From assembly GCF_900103005.1 (NCBI RefSeq), contig NZ_FMWL01000007.1:1-64000 (forward strand): a stretch of 64,000 bases of DNA, read 5' to 3'. Shown here piece after piece: positions 41,755 through 50,557 of this stretch. Numbering within the stretch: position 1 is the first letter of the stretch; each line of letters begins with the position of its first letter. The DNA comes from Acidaminobacter hydrogenoformans DSM 2784. Its GTDB lineage: Bacteria > Bacillota > Clostridia > Peptostreptococcales > Acidaminobacteraceae. Below the pieces are notes generated by a model that saw only the letters and a list, made by a program, of their open reading frames with translations, ran no database searches and was not told the origin of the DNA. The position numbers were made by a program, and so were the translations under genes.

Positions 41755-43593
41755 ATGTCAGATACAAGCATAAAGCAAGGCATTTTGAACCTCGCGGTCA
41801 TCGCACACGTCGATGCCGGCAAATCGACCCTGGTCGACGCACTGCTGTCCCAAAGCGGCGTCTTCAGAGCCAATGAAGAAGTTGTCGAGTGCGTCATGGA
41901 CAGCAACGACCTCGAGCGTGAGCGCGGCATCACGATCTACTCCAAGAACTGCGCGATTGAACACAGCGGGGTGAAGATCAACATTGTTGATACGCCTGGC
42001 CATGCTGACTTCTCCTCTGAGGTGGAGCGAATCATGCGTACCGTGGATTCGGCTATTTTGCTGGTGGATTCCAGCGAAGGGCCTATGCCGCAGACGCGGT
42101 TTGTTCTCCACAAGGCGCTGGAGCAAGGGATTCGACCGATTCTCTTTATCAATAAAATTGACAAGCGCGACCAGCGTGCGGAAGAAGTCGTCGACATGAC
42201 GTTTGACCTTTTCGTGGAGCTTGGGGCAACGAACGAGCAGCTTGATTTCCCAATTGTCTATGGGATCGCCCGTGAGGGGATTGCAAAGCATGAAATGGGC
42301 GACGAGAGCACTAATCTGGAGCCGCTTTTTGAAACGATTGTCAAGCACGTGGAGGCTTATCCGAATCTTGACACTGAACCGCTTCAAATGCAGGTGTCCT
42401 CTCTGGCTTATGACGAATACATTGGGCGCCTCGGCATTGGCCGGATCAAGCGCGGTGTGATTTCCAGGGGCCAGACGGTTTCCGTAGCTAAGCAAAATGG
42501 CGAGATCGTGCGCGGCAAGATTGCGAAGGTCTTTGTCAACGAAGGGCTCGCCCGGGTTGAAAAGCCTTTTGGCACAAGTGGGGACATTGTGACAATTGCA
42601 GGGATTCCGGATATCTCAATTGGTGAGACCATCTGTGCCTTGGATTTTGTTGAGCCGCTTCCTTTGATCGAGATCGAGGAACCAACGCTTTCCATGAACT
42701 TCTATGTCAATGACTCTCCGTTTTGCGGCCGCAGCGGAAAATTCCTGACGTCCCGTCACCTCAAGGACCGCCTTGACCGTGAGCTGGAGGTCAACGTGGG
42801 ACTACGCGTTGAGGAGCTCGAGAGCAAAGAGGGCTTCAAGGTCTCAGGTCGCGGTGAGCTGCATCTTTCGATTCTGCTCGAGAACATGCGCCGTGAAGGT
42901 TATGAGATTGGCGTTTCCAAGCCGGAGGTTCTCCTTCATGAGGAAAATGGCCGTCTTTGCGAGCCCGTGGAAAAAGTGCTGATCAACGTGCCGGATGTCT
43001 ATAGCGGTACGGTCATTTCAAAACTGAACCAGCGAAAGGGCACTATGCTGCTGATGCACTCTGAAGAGGGCTATACGCGCCTGGAATATGCGGCGCCGAC
43101 ACGTGGACTCCTGGGCTACAGAAGTGAGTTCATCAATGATACCCGTGGCGAAGGTACGCTGGTGCGTTCATTTGAGGGCTTTGAGCCACACTTTGGAGAA
43201 ATTCAGGGGCGCAACAATGGCGTTCTGATCGCGCAGCAGGCGGGTACAGCTATGGCGTATGCGATTTCGAATTTGAGTGAGCGCGCGGAAATATTCGTGG
43301 AGCCTGCTCAGGAAGTTTATATAGGGATGATTGTTGGCATGAACAGCCGCCGTGACGACATGGTGGTCAACATCTGCAAGAACAAGAAGCTGACGAATAT
43401 GCGTGCTTCTGGTTCGGACGACGCGGCGCGAGTGCCTGATCCACGACTGTTTACGCTGGAAGAGGCGCTTGAGTTTATTGAGATGGACGAGCTGGTGGAG
43501 ATTACACCTGAGGCTATTCGTCTGCGCAAGCGCATTCTGGATGAGCAGGACCGTCTGCGGGCCAGCAAGCGTAAGGACGCTCAGCCGGCGTAA
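41755..43593 (+). CDS. typA: Translational GTPase TypA/BipA
   Basis: Ribosome-binding GTPase (612 aa) related to EF-G, acting in ribosome assembly and stress adaptation. G1 reads [15 protein letters not shown] where most TypA proteins have HVDHGKTT. G2 region ERERGITI, G3 DTPGHAD and G4 NKID are normal. Domains III and V ([39 protein letters not shown]) and the C-terminal domain ([12 protein letters not shown]) are complete. The start is taken at the ATG of MSDTSIKQG, with AAGGATGG nearby; an upstream in-frame ATG at 41650 lies inside the promoter and is rejected. Confidence 0.93.
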   Translation: MSDTSIKQGILNLAVIAHVDAGKSTLVDALLSQSGVFRANEEVVECVMDSNDLERERGITIYSKNCAIEHSGVKINIVDTPGHADFSSEVERIMRTVDSAILLVDSSEGPMPQTRFVLHKALEQGIRPILFINKIDKRDQRAEEVVDMTFDLFVELGATNEQLDFPIVYGIAREGIAKHEMGDESTNLEPLFETIVKHVEAYPNLDTEPLQMQVSSLAYDEYIGRLGIGRIKRGVISRGQTVSVAKQNGEIVRGKIAKVFVNEGLARVEKPFGTSGDIVTIAGIPDISIGETICALDFVEPLPLIEIEEPTLSMNFYVNDSPFCGRSGKFLTSRHLKDRLDRELEVNVGLRVEELESKEGFKVSGRGELHLSILLENMRREGYEIGVSKPEVLLHEENGRLCEPVEKVLINVPDVYSGTVISKLNQRKGTMLLMHSEEGYTRLEYAAPTRGLLGYRSEFINDTRGEGTLVRSFEGFEPHFGEIQGRNNGVLIAQQAGTAMAYAISNLSERAEIFVEPAQEVYIGMIVGMNSRRDDMVVNICKNKKLTNMRASGSDDAARVPDPRLFTLEEALEFIEMDELVEITPEAIRLRKRILDEQDRLRASKRKDAQPA

Positions 43594-43620
43594 AGGTTGG
43601 GCAATAAAGGATAAAAAATG

Positions 43621-43684
43621 AGGAAGTGAGTCACTCTGGCTGTCGCGCCTGCGGCAGTTGGGGAGAGGCTCACTTCCTTTTTTG
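43621..43684 (+). terminator. Intrinsic terminator after typA
   Basis: AGGAAGTGAG (43621-43630) pairs with CTCACTTCCT (43669-43678), with a branched GC-rich loop, followed by T. Strong. Confidence 0.87.
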
Positions 43685-43759
43685 TTTTTTTGAATTGGAG
43701 GTGGCGGTTTTTTATTAATAAAGACTGAGGTTCGGTATGAGGCTTTGGCATTGCCACGT

Positions 43760-44254
43760 TTAAGACGAAGCTTCGGTATGTGTCTCTGCTTCAGGATTCT
43801 TGCACACATCGACCCAGGTGCCGTGGGTGATTTCCTTTAAACGCTCCGGGGAGATTTCAATGGAGGCATTGTGGGCGCCTGCGGCAGGGAAGACGGTGTC
43901 AAAGCGCTTCAGTGAGGCGTCAAGGCAGATCTTCATTTCTGTTTTCAGGCCAAATGGGCAGACGCCGCCAACGGGGTGTCCGGTGGCTTCAAGGACATCT
44001 TCTGCGCTCATCATGCGCGGCTTTGCTTTGAATGTCGCTTTGAATTTCTTATTGTCGAGGCGGGACATGCCTGAGGTCACCAGCAGGAATTTTTCATCGC
44101 CTGCGTAGAGCGCTATGCTCTTTGCGATTTGGTCCGGCACCACGTTGTGGGCTGCCGCGGCGAGCTCAACGGTGGCGGTGCTGTCTTCAAGCTCCATGAT
44201 TTCAAAGCTGAGGTTGTGGTCTTCGAAAAATTTTTTGACATCTGATACGGACAT
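43760..44254 (-). CDS. YbaK/EbsC-type aminoacyl-tRNA deacylase
   Basis: Small editing enzyme (164 aa) that clears mischarged tRNA, such as Cys-tRNA(Pro). The family pattern is present: PDQIAKSIALYAGDEKFLLV with the catalytic Lys, GHPVGGVCPFGLK and ending DTVFPAAGAHNASIEISPERL. ATG 44254 follows AAAGGAGC by 9 nt on the minus strand; the frame extends 61 codons further but without a ribosome site. Single gene, convergent with typA. Confidence 0.9.
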   Translation of the reverse strand: MSVSDVKKFFEDHNLSFEIMELEDSTATVELAAAAHNVVPDQIAKSIALYAGDEKFLLVTSGMSRLDNKKFKATFKAKPRMMSAEDVLEATGHPVGGVCPFGLKTEMKICLDASLKRFDTVFPAAGAHNASIEISPERLKEITHGTWVDVCKNPEAETHTEASS

Positions 44255-44366
44255 GGTGTCATGCTCCTTTGTATGGGTTTTTGGGTGTTTATTCGGGTTG
44301 CAGGTTAGGATTTGGGATGTTCTGTGACATCTTAAGTAAATGTCATATTTTATAACATTATATCGC

Positions 44367-44395
44367 TTTACTTTGGGCTTTGCCAAGTGTATATT
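44367..44395 (+). promoter_or_regulatory. Promoter of the marR-ABC operon
   Basis: TTTACT (44367-44372), 17 nt, TATATT (44390-44395). It lies in the 320-nt gap between the divergent deacylase and marR genes. The gap also holds the operator-like site at 44396 and the palindrome at 44504. Confidence 0.55.
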
Positions 44396-44411
44396 ATTTA
44401 GTGTACGAAAT
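44396..44411. promoter_or_regulatory. Candidate MarR operator
   Basis: ATTTAGTGTACGAAAT is a 16-bp near-palindrome abutting the -10 box at 44390. MarR proteins usually bind dyads of this size over their own promoter, so autorepression is likely. Confidence 0.45.
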
Positions 44412-44503
44412 ATTAGTGGGCGAAACATTTGGAGCATATTTCAGTACGTCGCTTTCTGATTGGAGTGACGAAACTAAAGATAAGCTGCTAAGATAGACTT
44501 TGC

Positions 44504-44553
44504 GGTAGGGGACAGGGACGGACCGGACTTCCGGTCCGTCCCTGTCCCCTACC
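44504..44553. repeat. Perfect 50-nt palindrome, GGGGAC repeat copy 2
   Basis: The arms GGTAGGGGACAGGGACGG...(24 nt, 44504-44527) and its exact complement (44530-44553) flank CT. It belongs to the GGGGAC-rich repeat family and lies in the marR leader, ending 21 nt before the start codon and just before the AGGAGG site. In RNA it forms a very stable hairpin that could influence translation. Confidence 0.85.
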
Positions 44554-44574
44554 AAAAAATCAGGAGGTTTCAAC

Positions 44575-45030
44575 ATGTCAGAGGCGTCAAATGAAAAAAA
44601 ATATATCATTGCCAAGCTCTTTCACGAGCTGAGCATGACCGTCAAGCAGACTATGCGACGGGAGTTTGAAAGCCTGGGACTCACCATGCCCCAGTCCATG
44701 GTCATAGGCATGCTGATCAAGCGGGGCACCATGAAGGTCAGCGAGCTCAGTGAGGCCCTTGGCTTCACCAACAGCACCGTCTCCGGCATCCTGGACCGCC
44801 TTGAGAAGCAAGGCATTGTTCAGCGGGATAGGAGTCCCGAAGACCGCCGGGTAGTTTACATCTCCATTACCGATGCTTTTTTGGCAAAGCACAAGGGCTT
44901 TTCTGAGTGCCTGACCAGGAACTTTGAGAATCTCCTTCAAGGCGCAGAGGAAGAGGAGCTTAGTGCGATCCTCAAAGGGCTGACGACCTTGCAAAGTGTA
45001 CTTAAATCCCAGGAGGAACGACCATTATGA
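44575..45030 (+). CDS. MarR family regulator
   Basis: Winged helix-turn-helix repressor (151 aa): MKVSELSEALGFTNSTVSGI, DRLEKQGIVQRDRSPEDRRV with the usual wing DRR. It overlaps the first exporter gene by ATGA and therefore heads the operon marR-ABC-ABC. By analogy with other such operons it should sense a toxic compound that the exporter removes. AGGAGG lies 9 nt upstream of the ATG. Confidence 0.92.
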   Translation: MSEASNEKKYIIAKLFHELSMTVKQTMRREFESLGLTMPQSMVIGMLIKRGTMKVSELSEALGFTNSTVSGILDRLEKQGIVQRDRSPEDRRVVYISITDAFLAKHKGFSECLTRNFENLLQGAEEEELSAILKGLTTLQSVLKSQEERPL

Positions 45031-46754
45031 TAAGACTTTTCAAATATGCAAAACCCTTCAAATTCCTGGTAGCAGCTGTCGTCTTGCTGGTTTTTCTGCA
45101 AACCATGGCAGACCTCTATTTACCCACCCTGATGTCAGACATCATAGACAAAGGCGTCATGAGAGGCGACACCGGCGTCATCCTCAGCACCGGTGGCAGC
45201 ATGCTGGTGGTGGCGGGCCTTGGGGGTCTCGCCGCGGTCCTGTCCAGCTTCCTGTCTGCCAAAGTAGCTGTGGGTTTTGGCAGGATCCTGCGAAATGAAG
45301 TGTTTTCCCACGTCTCCTCTTTCTCTGAAAAGGAAATTGACCAATTTGGGACGGCAACCTTGATCACCCGTTCCACAAATGATATTACACAGATTCAAAA
45401 CGTCGTCATTATGATGCTGCGCATGATGATCAGCGCCCCCTTCATGGCTATAGGCGGCATTATGCTCGCCTTGTCCAAAGACAGAGCCCTGACCCTGGTC
45501 TTCGTGGTGGCTATGCCCATCCTGGCCTTGGTCATAGGCTTTATAGCCAGTAAGGGCCTGCCGCGTTTCAGAAAAATCCAGGTCAAGATTGACCGTGTTA
45601 ATCTCGTGCTCCGTGAAAAGCTCACGGGGATCCGTGTCATCCGTGCCTTCAATCAGACACGGTACGAGCGCCAGCGCTTTGATGAGGCCAACCGCGACCT
45701 GACGGACAATTATATTAAAATCAACCGGATTATGGCCTTCATGATGCCCTCCATGATGCTGGTCATGAACGTTACAGCACTTGCCATCCTATGGTTTGGC
45801 ATGATCCGGATCGACAGCGGCAGCATGGGCATGGGCGCCCTTGTCGCCTTTACCCAGTACTCCATGCAGATCATGTTCTCCATGGTCATGCTGTCCATGA
45901 TGTTCATCATGGTGCCCCGTGCCCAGGCGGCGGCCGTCAGGGTCCTCGAGATCCTGGACGCCCAGCCGGACATCAAGGATCCGCAGAGCCCTGTGAAGAC
46001 CAGCCTTAACCGGGGTTATGTGGAGTTTCGGAACGTCACCTTCCATTACGCCGGGGCAGAAGCGCCTGCAATTTCGAATGTCAGCTTTTCGGCGGGCCCT
46101 GGAGAGGTCACGGCCATTATTGGCAGTACCGGTGCAGGCAAATCGACCATTCTCAATTTGATCCCAAGATTCTACGATACCATCAGCGGCGAGGTTTTAG
46201 TCGATGGTGTAGATGTCCGCAAATGGTCCCTGGAGTCCCTCCGGCACAAAATTGGCTATGTGCCTCAAAAACCGGTTCTGTTTTCCGGCAGCATTGAAGA
46301 CAATCTCCGTTATGGTCGTGAGTCAGCGAATGCATCAGACCTATCCAAAGCCGCAGAGATCGCCCAAGCCAGTGATTTCATCACTGAATTCGAAAGGGGC
46401 TATGTCCACCAGATCTCACAAGGCGGCACCAACCTTTCAGGCGGTCAGAAACAGCGACTTTCCATTGCCAGGGCTCTCGTTCGAAACCCTGAGATCTACT
46501 TGTTCGACGACAGCTTCTCCGCTCTGGACTTCAAGACGGACTCCAAACTTAGAACCGCTCTGAAGCCTGTCACAAGGGAAGCAACGGTCATTCTCGTCGC
46601 TCAGCGGGTTGGAACTGTCATTGACGCAGACCGGATCGTCGTCATGGAAGAAGGAAAAGTGGCGGGGATTGGCACTCACCAGGAGCTCCTGGCAAATTGT
46701 CCGGTCTACCGTGAAATCGTCTTATCCCAGCTTTCTGAGGAGGAAATCGCATGA
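45027..46754 (+). CDS. Heterodimeric ABC exporter, subunit with degenerate ATP site
   Basis: Half-transporter (575 aa): six transmembrane helices (about 15-320) fused to an ATPase domain. Walker A GSTGAGKS (near 363), signature LSGGQKQR and Walker B YLFDDSFSALD, where the catalytic Glu is Asp (near 492). This Asp marks the non-catalytic site of heterodimers such as BmrCD or TM287/288, whose partner keeps Glu. Its partner is the next gene, overlapping by ATGA. Drug or lipid export is expected. Confidence 0.92.
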   Translation: MIRLFKYAKPFKFLVAAVVLLVFLQTMADLYLPTLMSDIIDKGVMRGDTGVILSTGGSMLVVAGLGGLAAVLSSFLSAKVAVGFGRILRNEVFSHVSSFSEKEIDQFGTATLITRSTNDITQIQNVVIMMLRMMISAPFMAIGGIMLALSKDRALTLVFVVAMPILALVIGFIASKGLPRFRKIQVKIDRVNLVLREKLTGIRVIRAFNQTRYERQRFDEANRDLTDNYIKINRIMAFMMPSMMLVMNVTALAILWFGMIRIDSGSMGMGALVAFTQYSMQIMFSMVMLSMMFIMVPRAQAAAVRVLEILDAQPDIKDPQSPVKTSLNRGYVEFRNVTFHYAGAEAPAISNVSFSAGPGEVTAIIGSTGAGKSTILNLIPRFYDTISGEVLVDGVDVRKWSLESLRHKIGYVPQKPVLFSGSIEDNLRYGRESANASDLSKAAEIAQASDFITEFERGYVHQISQGGTNLSGGQKQRLSIARALVRNPEIYLFDDSFSALDFKTDSKLRTALKPVTREATVILVAQRVGTVIDADRIVVMEEGKVAGIGTHQELLANCPVYREIVLSQLSEEEIA

Positions 46755-49033
46755 GTGCGCAGAAAAACAGCACAAACGCCATGCGGGACAATGACCGACA
46801 GAATATGCCCCGTCAAGCCGCCACCCGTCCGGGCCCAGGGCCTGGTCCAGGCTTCGGCCGGCACGGTCCTGGCATGCCCGTTGAAAAAGCCAAGGACTTT
46901 AAAGGCACTTTAAGAAGACTGGTTAAATTTCTCAGTCCCCACAGAGCTAAGCTCATCATAGTCTTGATCCTTGCCATGGCCAGCACGCTCTTTACCATTG
47001 CCGCACCAAGAGTCACCGGGGAGGCCATGAACAAGCTTAAAGACGGCTACGTCGCAAAAAATCTGGTCCAGAGTATGATTCCGGTTCAGGAGGCCCTAAG
47101 CACAGAGTTTGAGGCCGAGCTTGAACAAAATACGGCCCTTAATGCAGCAGAGCGGGCACAGATCGAAGCCTTTGAAGCCCTGCCAAGCCTGGCAGAGGCA
47201 AGTGACGGCGAAGCAAAGGCGGCCATTTTGAGTCAGCTTTTCACCCTGATGCCGCAGTTGCCGCAGATGCCAACAAACCCCAGCGCTGAGATGGGCGAGC
47301 CTGACCCAGCAAATGCCCCCGCAAATGCCCCCGCAGGAAACCCTGGCGCCGCGATCACGGACTCAATGACCCCTGAGCAGCTGACGGATGCCTTGAGGGC
47401 CGTCGCGGAAACCGGTGGGCGCATTGATTTCTCAGCTATTGGCACCATTGCCGCCATCCTCCTGGCCATGTACCTGCTGAGTGCCGGCTTCAGCCTCGCC
47501 ACCGGCCTGGTCATGTCCGGCGTTGCCCAGAAAACCGTCTACGACCTCAGAAAAAGGGTGGATGAAAAGCTCGAGCGCCTGCCCCTCAGCTACTTTGACA
47601 AGCGCACCCACGGCGAAATCCTGAGCCGCATGACCAACGACGTGGATACCATTTCCGGGACGTTACAGCAGAGCCTCACCCAGCTGATTACGGCGGTGGT
47701 CCAGATCCTGGGCTTCGTCATCATGATGCTGACCATCAGCCCACAGCTCACGCTCATAGTCCTCGTTACGCTGCCGCTGTATGTCTTCGCGACCCTCACT
47801 GTCACCAAGCGCTCCCAGAAGTTCTTCGCCGCCCAGCAGAAAGCCATGGGCCAGCTCAGCGGCCACGTGGAGGAAATGTACTCCGGCCACAGGATCGTCC
47901 GGGCCTTTGGTCAGGAGGCGGATTCTATCCAGAAGTTCACGGCGGTCAATACCGAGCTTTATGACGCCGGCTGGAAGGCTCAGTTCGTCTCCGGCACCCT
48001 GTACCCTGTCATGGGCTTCATCAGCAACCTGGCCTATGTTGTCATAGCCGTCGCAGGCGGCCTCTTCATGACCCGCAGCGTCCTCAATCTGGGCGACGTC
48101 ATGGCCTTTATCCAGTACTCCAGGTCCTTCAACCATCCTATTGTACAGACCGCCAATATTGCCAACGTCGTCCAGTCCACCATTGCCTGCGCAGAGCGGG
48201 TCTTTGAGGTTCTGGACGAGGCGGAAGAGTTAAGCCCGGCCGGTGCTGCTGATAGTCCTGCTTCCCAACCGCAAGCCCAAACCTGCGGCGCCGTAGCTCT
48301 CGAGGACATCTCCTTTCGCTATGTGGATAGCGAGCCGCTGATCGACCACATGTCCCTAATGGTCGAACCCGGCCACACCATTGCCATAGTCGGACCCACC
48401 GGCGCCGGCAAAACCACCCTGGTCAATCTGCTGATGCGCTTCTACGAGCTGCGCGGCGGCCGCATCACCATAGACGGCCAGGATATCTCGAAAATGTCCC
48501 GTGAAGCCCTCAGGTCCCGCTTTGGCATGGTCCTGCAGGACACCTGGCTCTTCAATGGCACCATCCGCGACAACATTGCCTATGGCAGGCAGAGCGCCAC
48601 GGAAGCAGAAATTGTTGAAGCCGCCCAGGCCGCCCATGCTGACCACTTCATCCGCACACTGCCGGACGGGTATGACACCATTCTCAACGAAGAGGCCAGC
48701 AATATTTCCCAGGGCCAAAAACAGCTCCTGACTATAGCCCGGGCTATTCTCTCGAATCCCGCCATCCTGATCCTCGACGAGGCCACCTCGAGCGTCGACA
48801 CCCGCACGGAGCACCTGATCCAGAAAGCCATGAACCGCCTGATGGAAAACCGCACCAGCTTTGTCATTGCCCATCGCCTCTCCACCATTAGGGAAGCGGA
48901 GGCCATTCTCGTCATGAACCATGGCACCATTGTCGAGATTGGCACCCACGACGAGCTCCTTATGAAAGGCGGCTTTTACGCGGACCTCTATCAGAGCCAG
49001 TTCGCCGGCGCCATGGTGGAGGCCAGCGCGTAA
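46751..49033 (+). CDS. Heterodimeric ABC exporter, catalytic subunit with a large extracellular insert
   Basis: Half-transporter (760 aa) with the active Walker B LILDEATSSVD and Walker A GPTGAGKT. The signature is NISQGQKQL. The N-terminal 40 residues are rich in Gly, Pro and Arg. Between helix 1 (about 58-78) and helix 2 (about 235-255) lies an insert of about 150 residues, acidic at first (EFEAELEQNTALNAAERAQ), then rich in Pro, Ala and Asn (ANAPANAPAG). Most exporters of this kind have a loop of 10-60 residues there. The insert is expected outside the cell. Confidence 0.9.
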   Translation: MSAQKNSTNAMRDNDRQNMPRQAATRPGPGPGPGFGRHGPGMPVEKAKDFKGTLRRLVKFLSPHRAKLIIVLILAMASTLFTIAAPRVTGEAMNKLKDGYVAKNLVQSMIPVQEALSTEFEAELEQNTALNAAERAQIEAFEALPSLAEASDGEAKAAILSQLFTLMPQLPQMPTNPSAEMGEPDPANAPANAPAGNPGAAITDSMTPEQLTDALRAVAETGGRIDFSAIGTIAAILLAMYLLSAGFSLATGLVMSGVAQKTVYDLRKRVDEKLERLPLSYFDKRTHGEILSRMTNDVDTISGTLQQSLTQLITAVVQILGFVIMMLTISPQLTLIVLVTLPLYVFATLTVTKRSQKFFAAQQKAMGQLSGHVEEMYSGHRIVRAFGQEADSIQKFTAVNTELYDAGWKAQFVSGTLYPVMGFISNLAYVVIAVAGGLFMTRSVLNLGDVMAFIQYSRSFNHPIVQTANIANVVQSTIACAERVFEVLDEAEELSPAGAADSPASQPQAQTCGAVALEDISFRYVDSEPLIDHMSLMVEPGHTIAIVGPTGAGKTTLVNLLMRFYELRGGRITIDGQDISKMSREALRSRFGMVLQDTWLFNGTIRDNIAYGRQSATEAEIVEAAQAAHADHFIRTLPDGYDTILNEEASNISQGQKQLLTIARAILSNPAILILDEATSSVDTRTEHLIQKAMNRLMENRTSFVIAHRLSTIREAEAILVMNHGTIVEIGTHDELLMKGGFYADLYQSQFAGAMVEASA

Positions 49034-49060
49034 AGGGCCGCCCCATACAAAAACAAAAAT

Positions 49061-49127
49061 AAACTGCCGATGGTTCCCTGTCCCCAACCAAAATTCTTGG
49101 TGGGGGACAGGGAACCATCGGCAGTTT
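49061..49127. repeat. GGGGAC repeat copy 3: 25-nt arm inverted repeat
   Basis: AAACTGCCGATGGTTCCCTG...(49061-49085) and its exact complement (49103-49127) flank a 17-nt loop. It lies 28 nt after the exporter gene, so it could end that transcript although the T-run is short. A core GGTTGGGGACTGGGCC (about 49129-49144) follows directly, ending in GGCCGGCCC. Confidence 0.82.
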
Positions 49128-49172
49128 TGGTTGGGGACTGGGCCGGCCCAAAAAGAGGGCTGGCCCTAAAGA

Positions 49173-49802
49173 TTAAAGGCGGATAATCCTGGTGGCCAGC
49201 CTCTGCGCCTCCTCCGGGTCGTGGGTGACGAGGATAATGGTCAGGCCGGTTCTCCGCTGAAGCTCCAGGAGAAAGTCCTGCATTTTCAGGCGCATTTCAC
49301 GGTCCAGACTGCCAAAGGGCTCGTCCATCAGCAGGATTTTCGAGTGGCAGACCAGCGCCCGGGCAATGCCGACCCGCTGCTTCATGCCACCGGAAAGGGC
49401 TCCGGGCTTTTTGTGGCGGTGCTCGCTGAGGGCCACGGTTTCCAGCACCTCATTAAGCGCGGCTTCCGTCAGTCCTTTAGCCACCAGCCGGATGTTGCCC
49501 TCCACTGTCTTCCAGGGCAGGAGGGTGTCGAACTCCTGAAAGACAAAGGGTAAGGGCACGCTGATGCCCTCAAAGAGCGCCGGGTGGTAGAGCATCTCGC
49601 CCCCGTCGTAAGGCTCCAGCTGTCCAATCACGTTGAGCAGTGTGCTCTTTCCGGCGCCGCTGGGGCCCATGAGGACGAGGATTTCATTTTCGTAAACCTC
49701 CAGGTTGAAATCCTCAAAGAGGACTTCAGCGCCAAAGGCTTTTTTCATGTGCTTGATTTTGATCCAGGTTTTGTTTTTCTCCTGGTGGACTGTGTTGTTC
49801 AT
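49173..49802 (-). CDS. ABC importer ATPase (SsuB/TauB-like)
   Basis: ATPase of a nitrate/sulfonate/thiamine-precursor type importer (209 aa). Walker A GPSGAGKST, Q-loop VFQEFD, signature LSGGMKQR, Walker B LLMDEPFGSLD and H-loop VTHD are intact. The chain ends at RIIRL just past the H-loop, some 30-50 residues shorter than most SsuB proteins, but no domain is missing. It overlaps the permease gene by 4 nt (ATGA). Confidence 0.88.
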   Translation of the reverse strand: MNNTVHQEKNKTWIKIKHMKKAFGAEVLFEDFNLEVYENEILVLMGPSGAGKSTLLNVIGQLEPYDGGEMLYHPALFEGISVPLPFVFQEFDTLLPWKTVEGNIRLVAKGLTEAALNEVLETVALSEHRHKKPGALSGGMKQRVGIARALVCHSKILLMDEPFGSLDREMRLKMQDFLLELQRRTGLTIILVTHDPEEAQRLATRIIRL

Positions 49803-50557
49803 GAGGCTTCACCAGCCTTTTCAGGACGGAAAATCCAGGATTCGAAAAGGATCCCGCAGAGGGCAATGGCGGCGAGGCCCGAATAGAGGCCCGGCGTGTC
49901 CATGTACATGCGGCGTTCATAGATCAGCCAGCCCAAGCCGGACTGGCTGCCGGTGATGCCAAAAATCATCTCGACGCTGATCAGTGCCCGCCAGCCCCGG
50001 CTCCAGGCCACACCAAGGCTGCTCTTCAGGTCCTCGGCGGCCCCGAGGCAGTAGACGTGCCAGAAACGCGTCCACAGTGAGAGCTTGTAGGCCCGCTCAA
50101 AGCGGCTAAAACGGCGGATAAGCTTCTCCACGGCCAGGCTCAGCTGGGTCCAGAGGGGCCAAAGGGTCGCGTGAACCATAATCACCAGCATGGAGGTCCT
50201 GGAGAGGCCGAACCATAAAATGACCAGCGGTAAGATGGCAACCCCGGGTATGGGTGCGGCTACAGCGCGAAGGACTTCCACTGCGGCAGAGACAGGCGGC
50301 AGGGCTCTTGTCAGTATCAGCAGGAATATTGTCAAAAGGAGGCTGACTAACATAGCCAGCCAGATAATGCCTATGCTGTAGAGGGTCTTCGTCAGAAGTG
50401 AAGCCTCAAGAACCAGCGCCACAAAGCGTTTGCCTATAGTGCCAAGCCCCGGAAACAGAAGCTCCGAAAAAGGACCATACATGGCCGTCAGCTCCCAGGC
50501 GACGAGAAAGAGAAGGACGGTGATGAGCTTATAAAGTCGTTCGGGCTTAGTTTTCAT
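49799..50557 (-). CDS. ABC importer permease (SsuC/TauC-like)
   Basis: Membrane subunit (252 aa) with six hydrophobic segments. The EAA-type loop is AAEDLKSSLGVAWSRGWRALISVEMI (about 175-200), and FGITGSQSGLGWLI follows, as in SsuC-type permeases. It overlaps the binding-protein gene by 11 nt and the ATPase gene by 4 nt, so all three are translated together. Confidence 0.88.
   Translation of the reverse strand: MKTKPERLYKLITVLLFLVAWELTAMYGPFSELLFPGLGTIGKRFVALVLEASLLTKTLYSIGIIWLAMLVSLLLTIFLLILTRALPPVSAAVEVLRAVAAPIPGVAILPLVILWFGLSRTSMLVIMVHATLWPLWTQLSLAVEKLIRRFSRFERAYKLSLWTRFWHVYCLGAAEDLKSSLGVAWSRGWRALISVEMIFGITGSQSGLGWLIYERRMYMDTPGLYSGLAAIALCGILFESWIFRPEKAGEAS

Noticed and set aside
41758-42495. 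Long reading frame on the minus strand opposite typA
   Set aside because: It lies wholly antisense to a well-supported gene, has no ribosome site and its protein matches no family pattern.
48356-49087. Long minus-strand frame opposite the second ABC exporter gene
   Set aside because: It mirrors the ATPase domain codons and runs into the palindrome at 49061; no start site or domain is visible.
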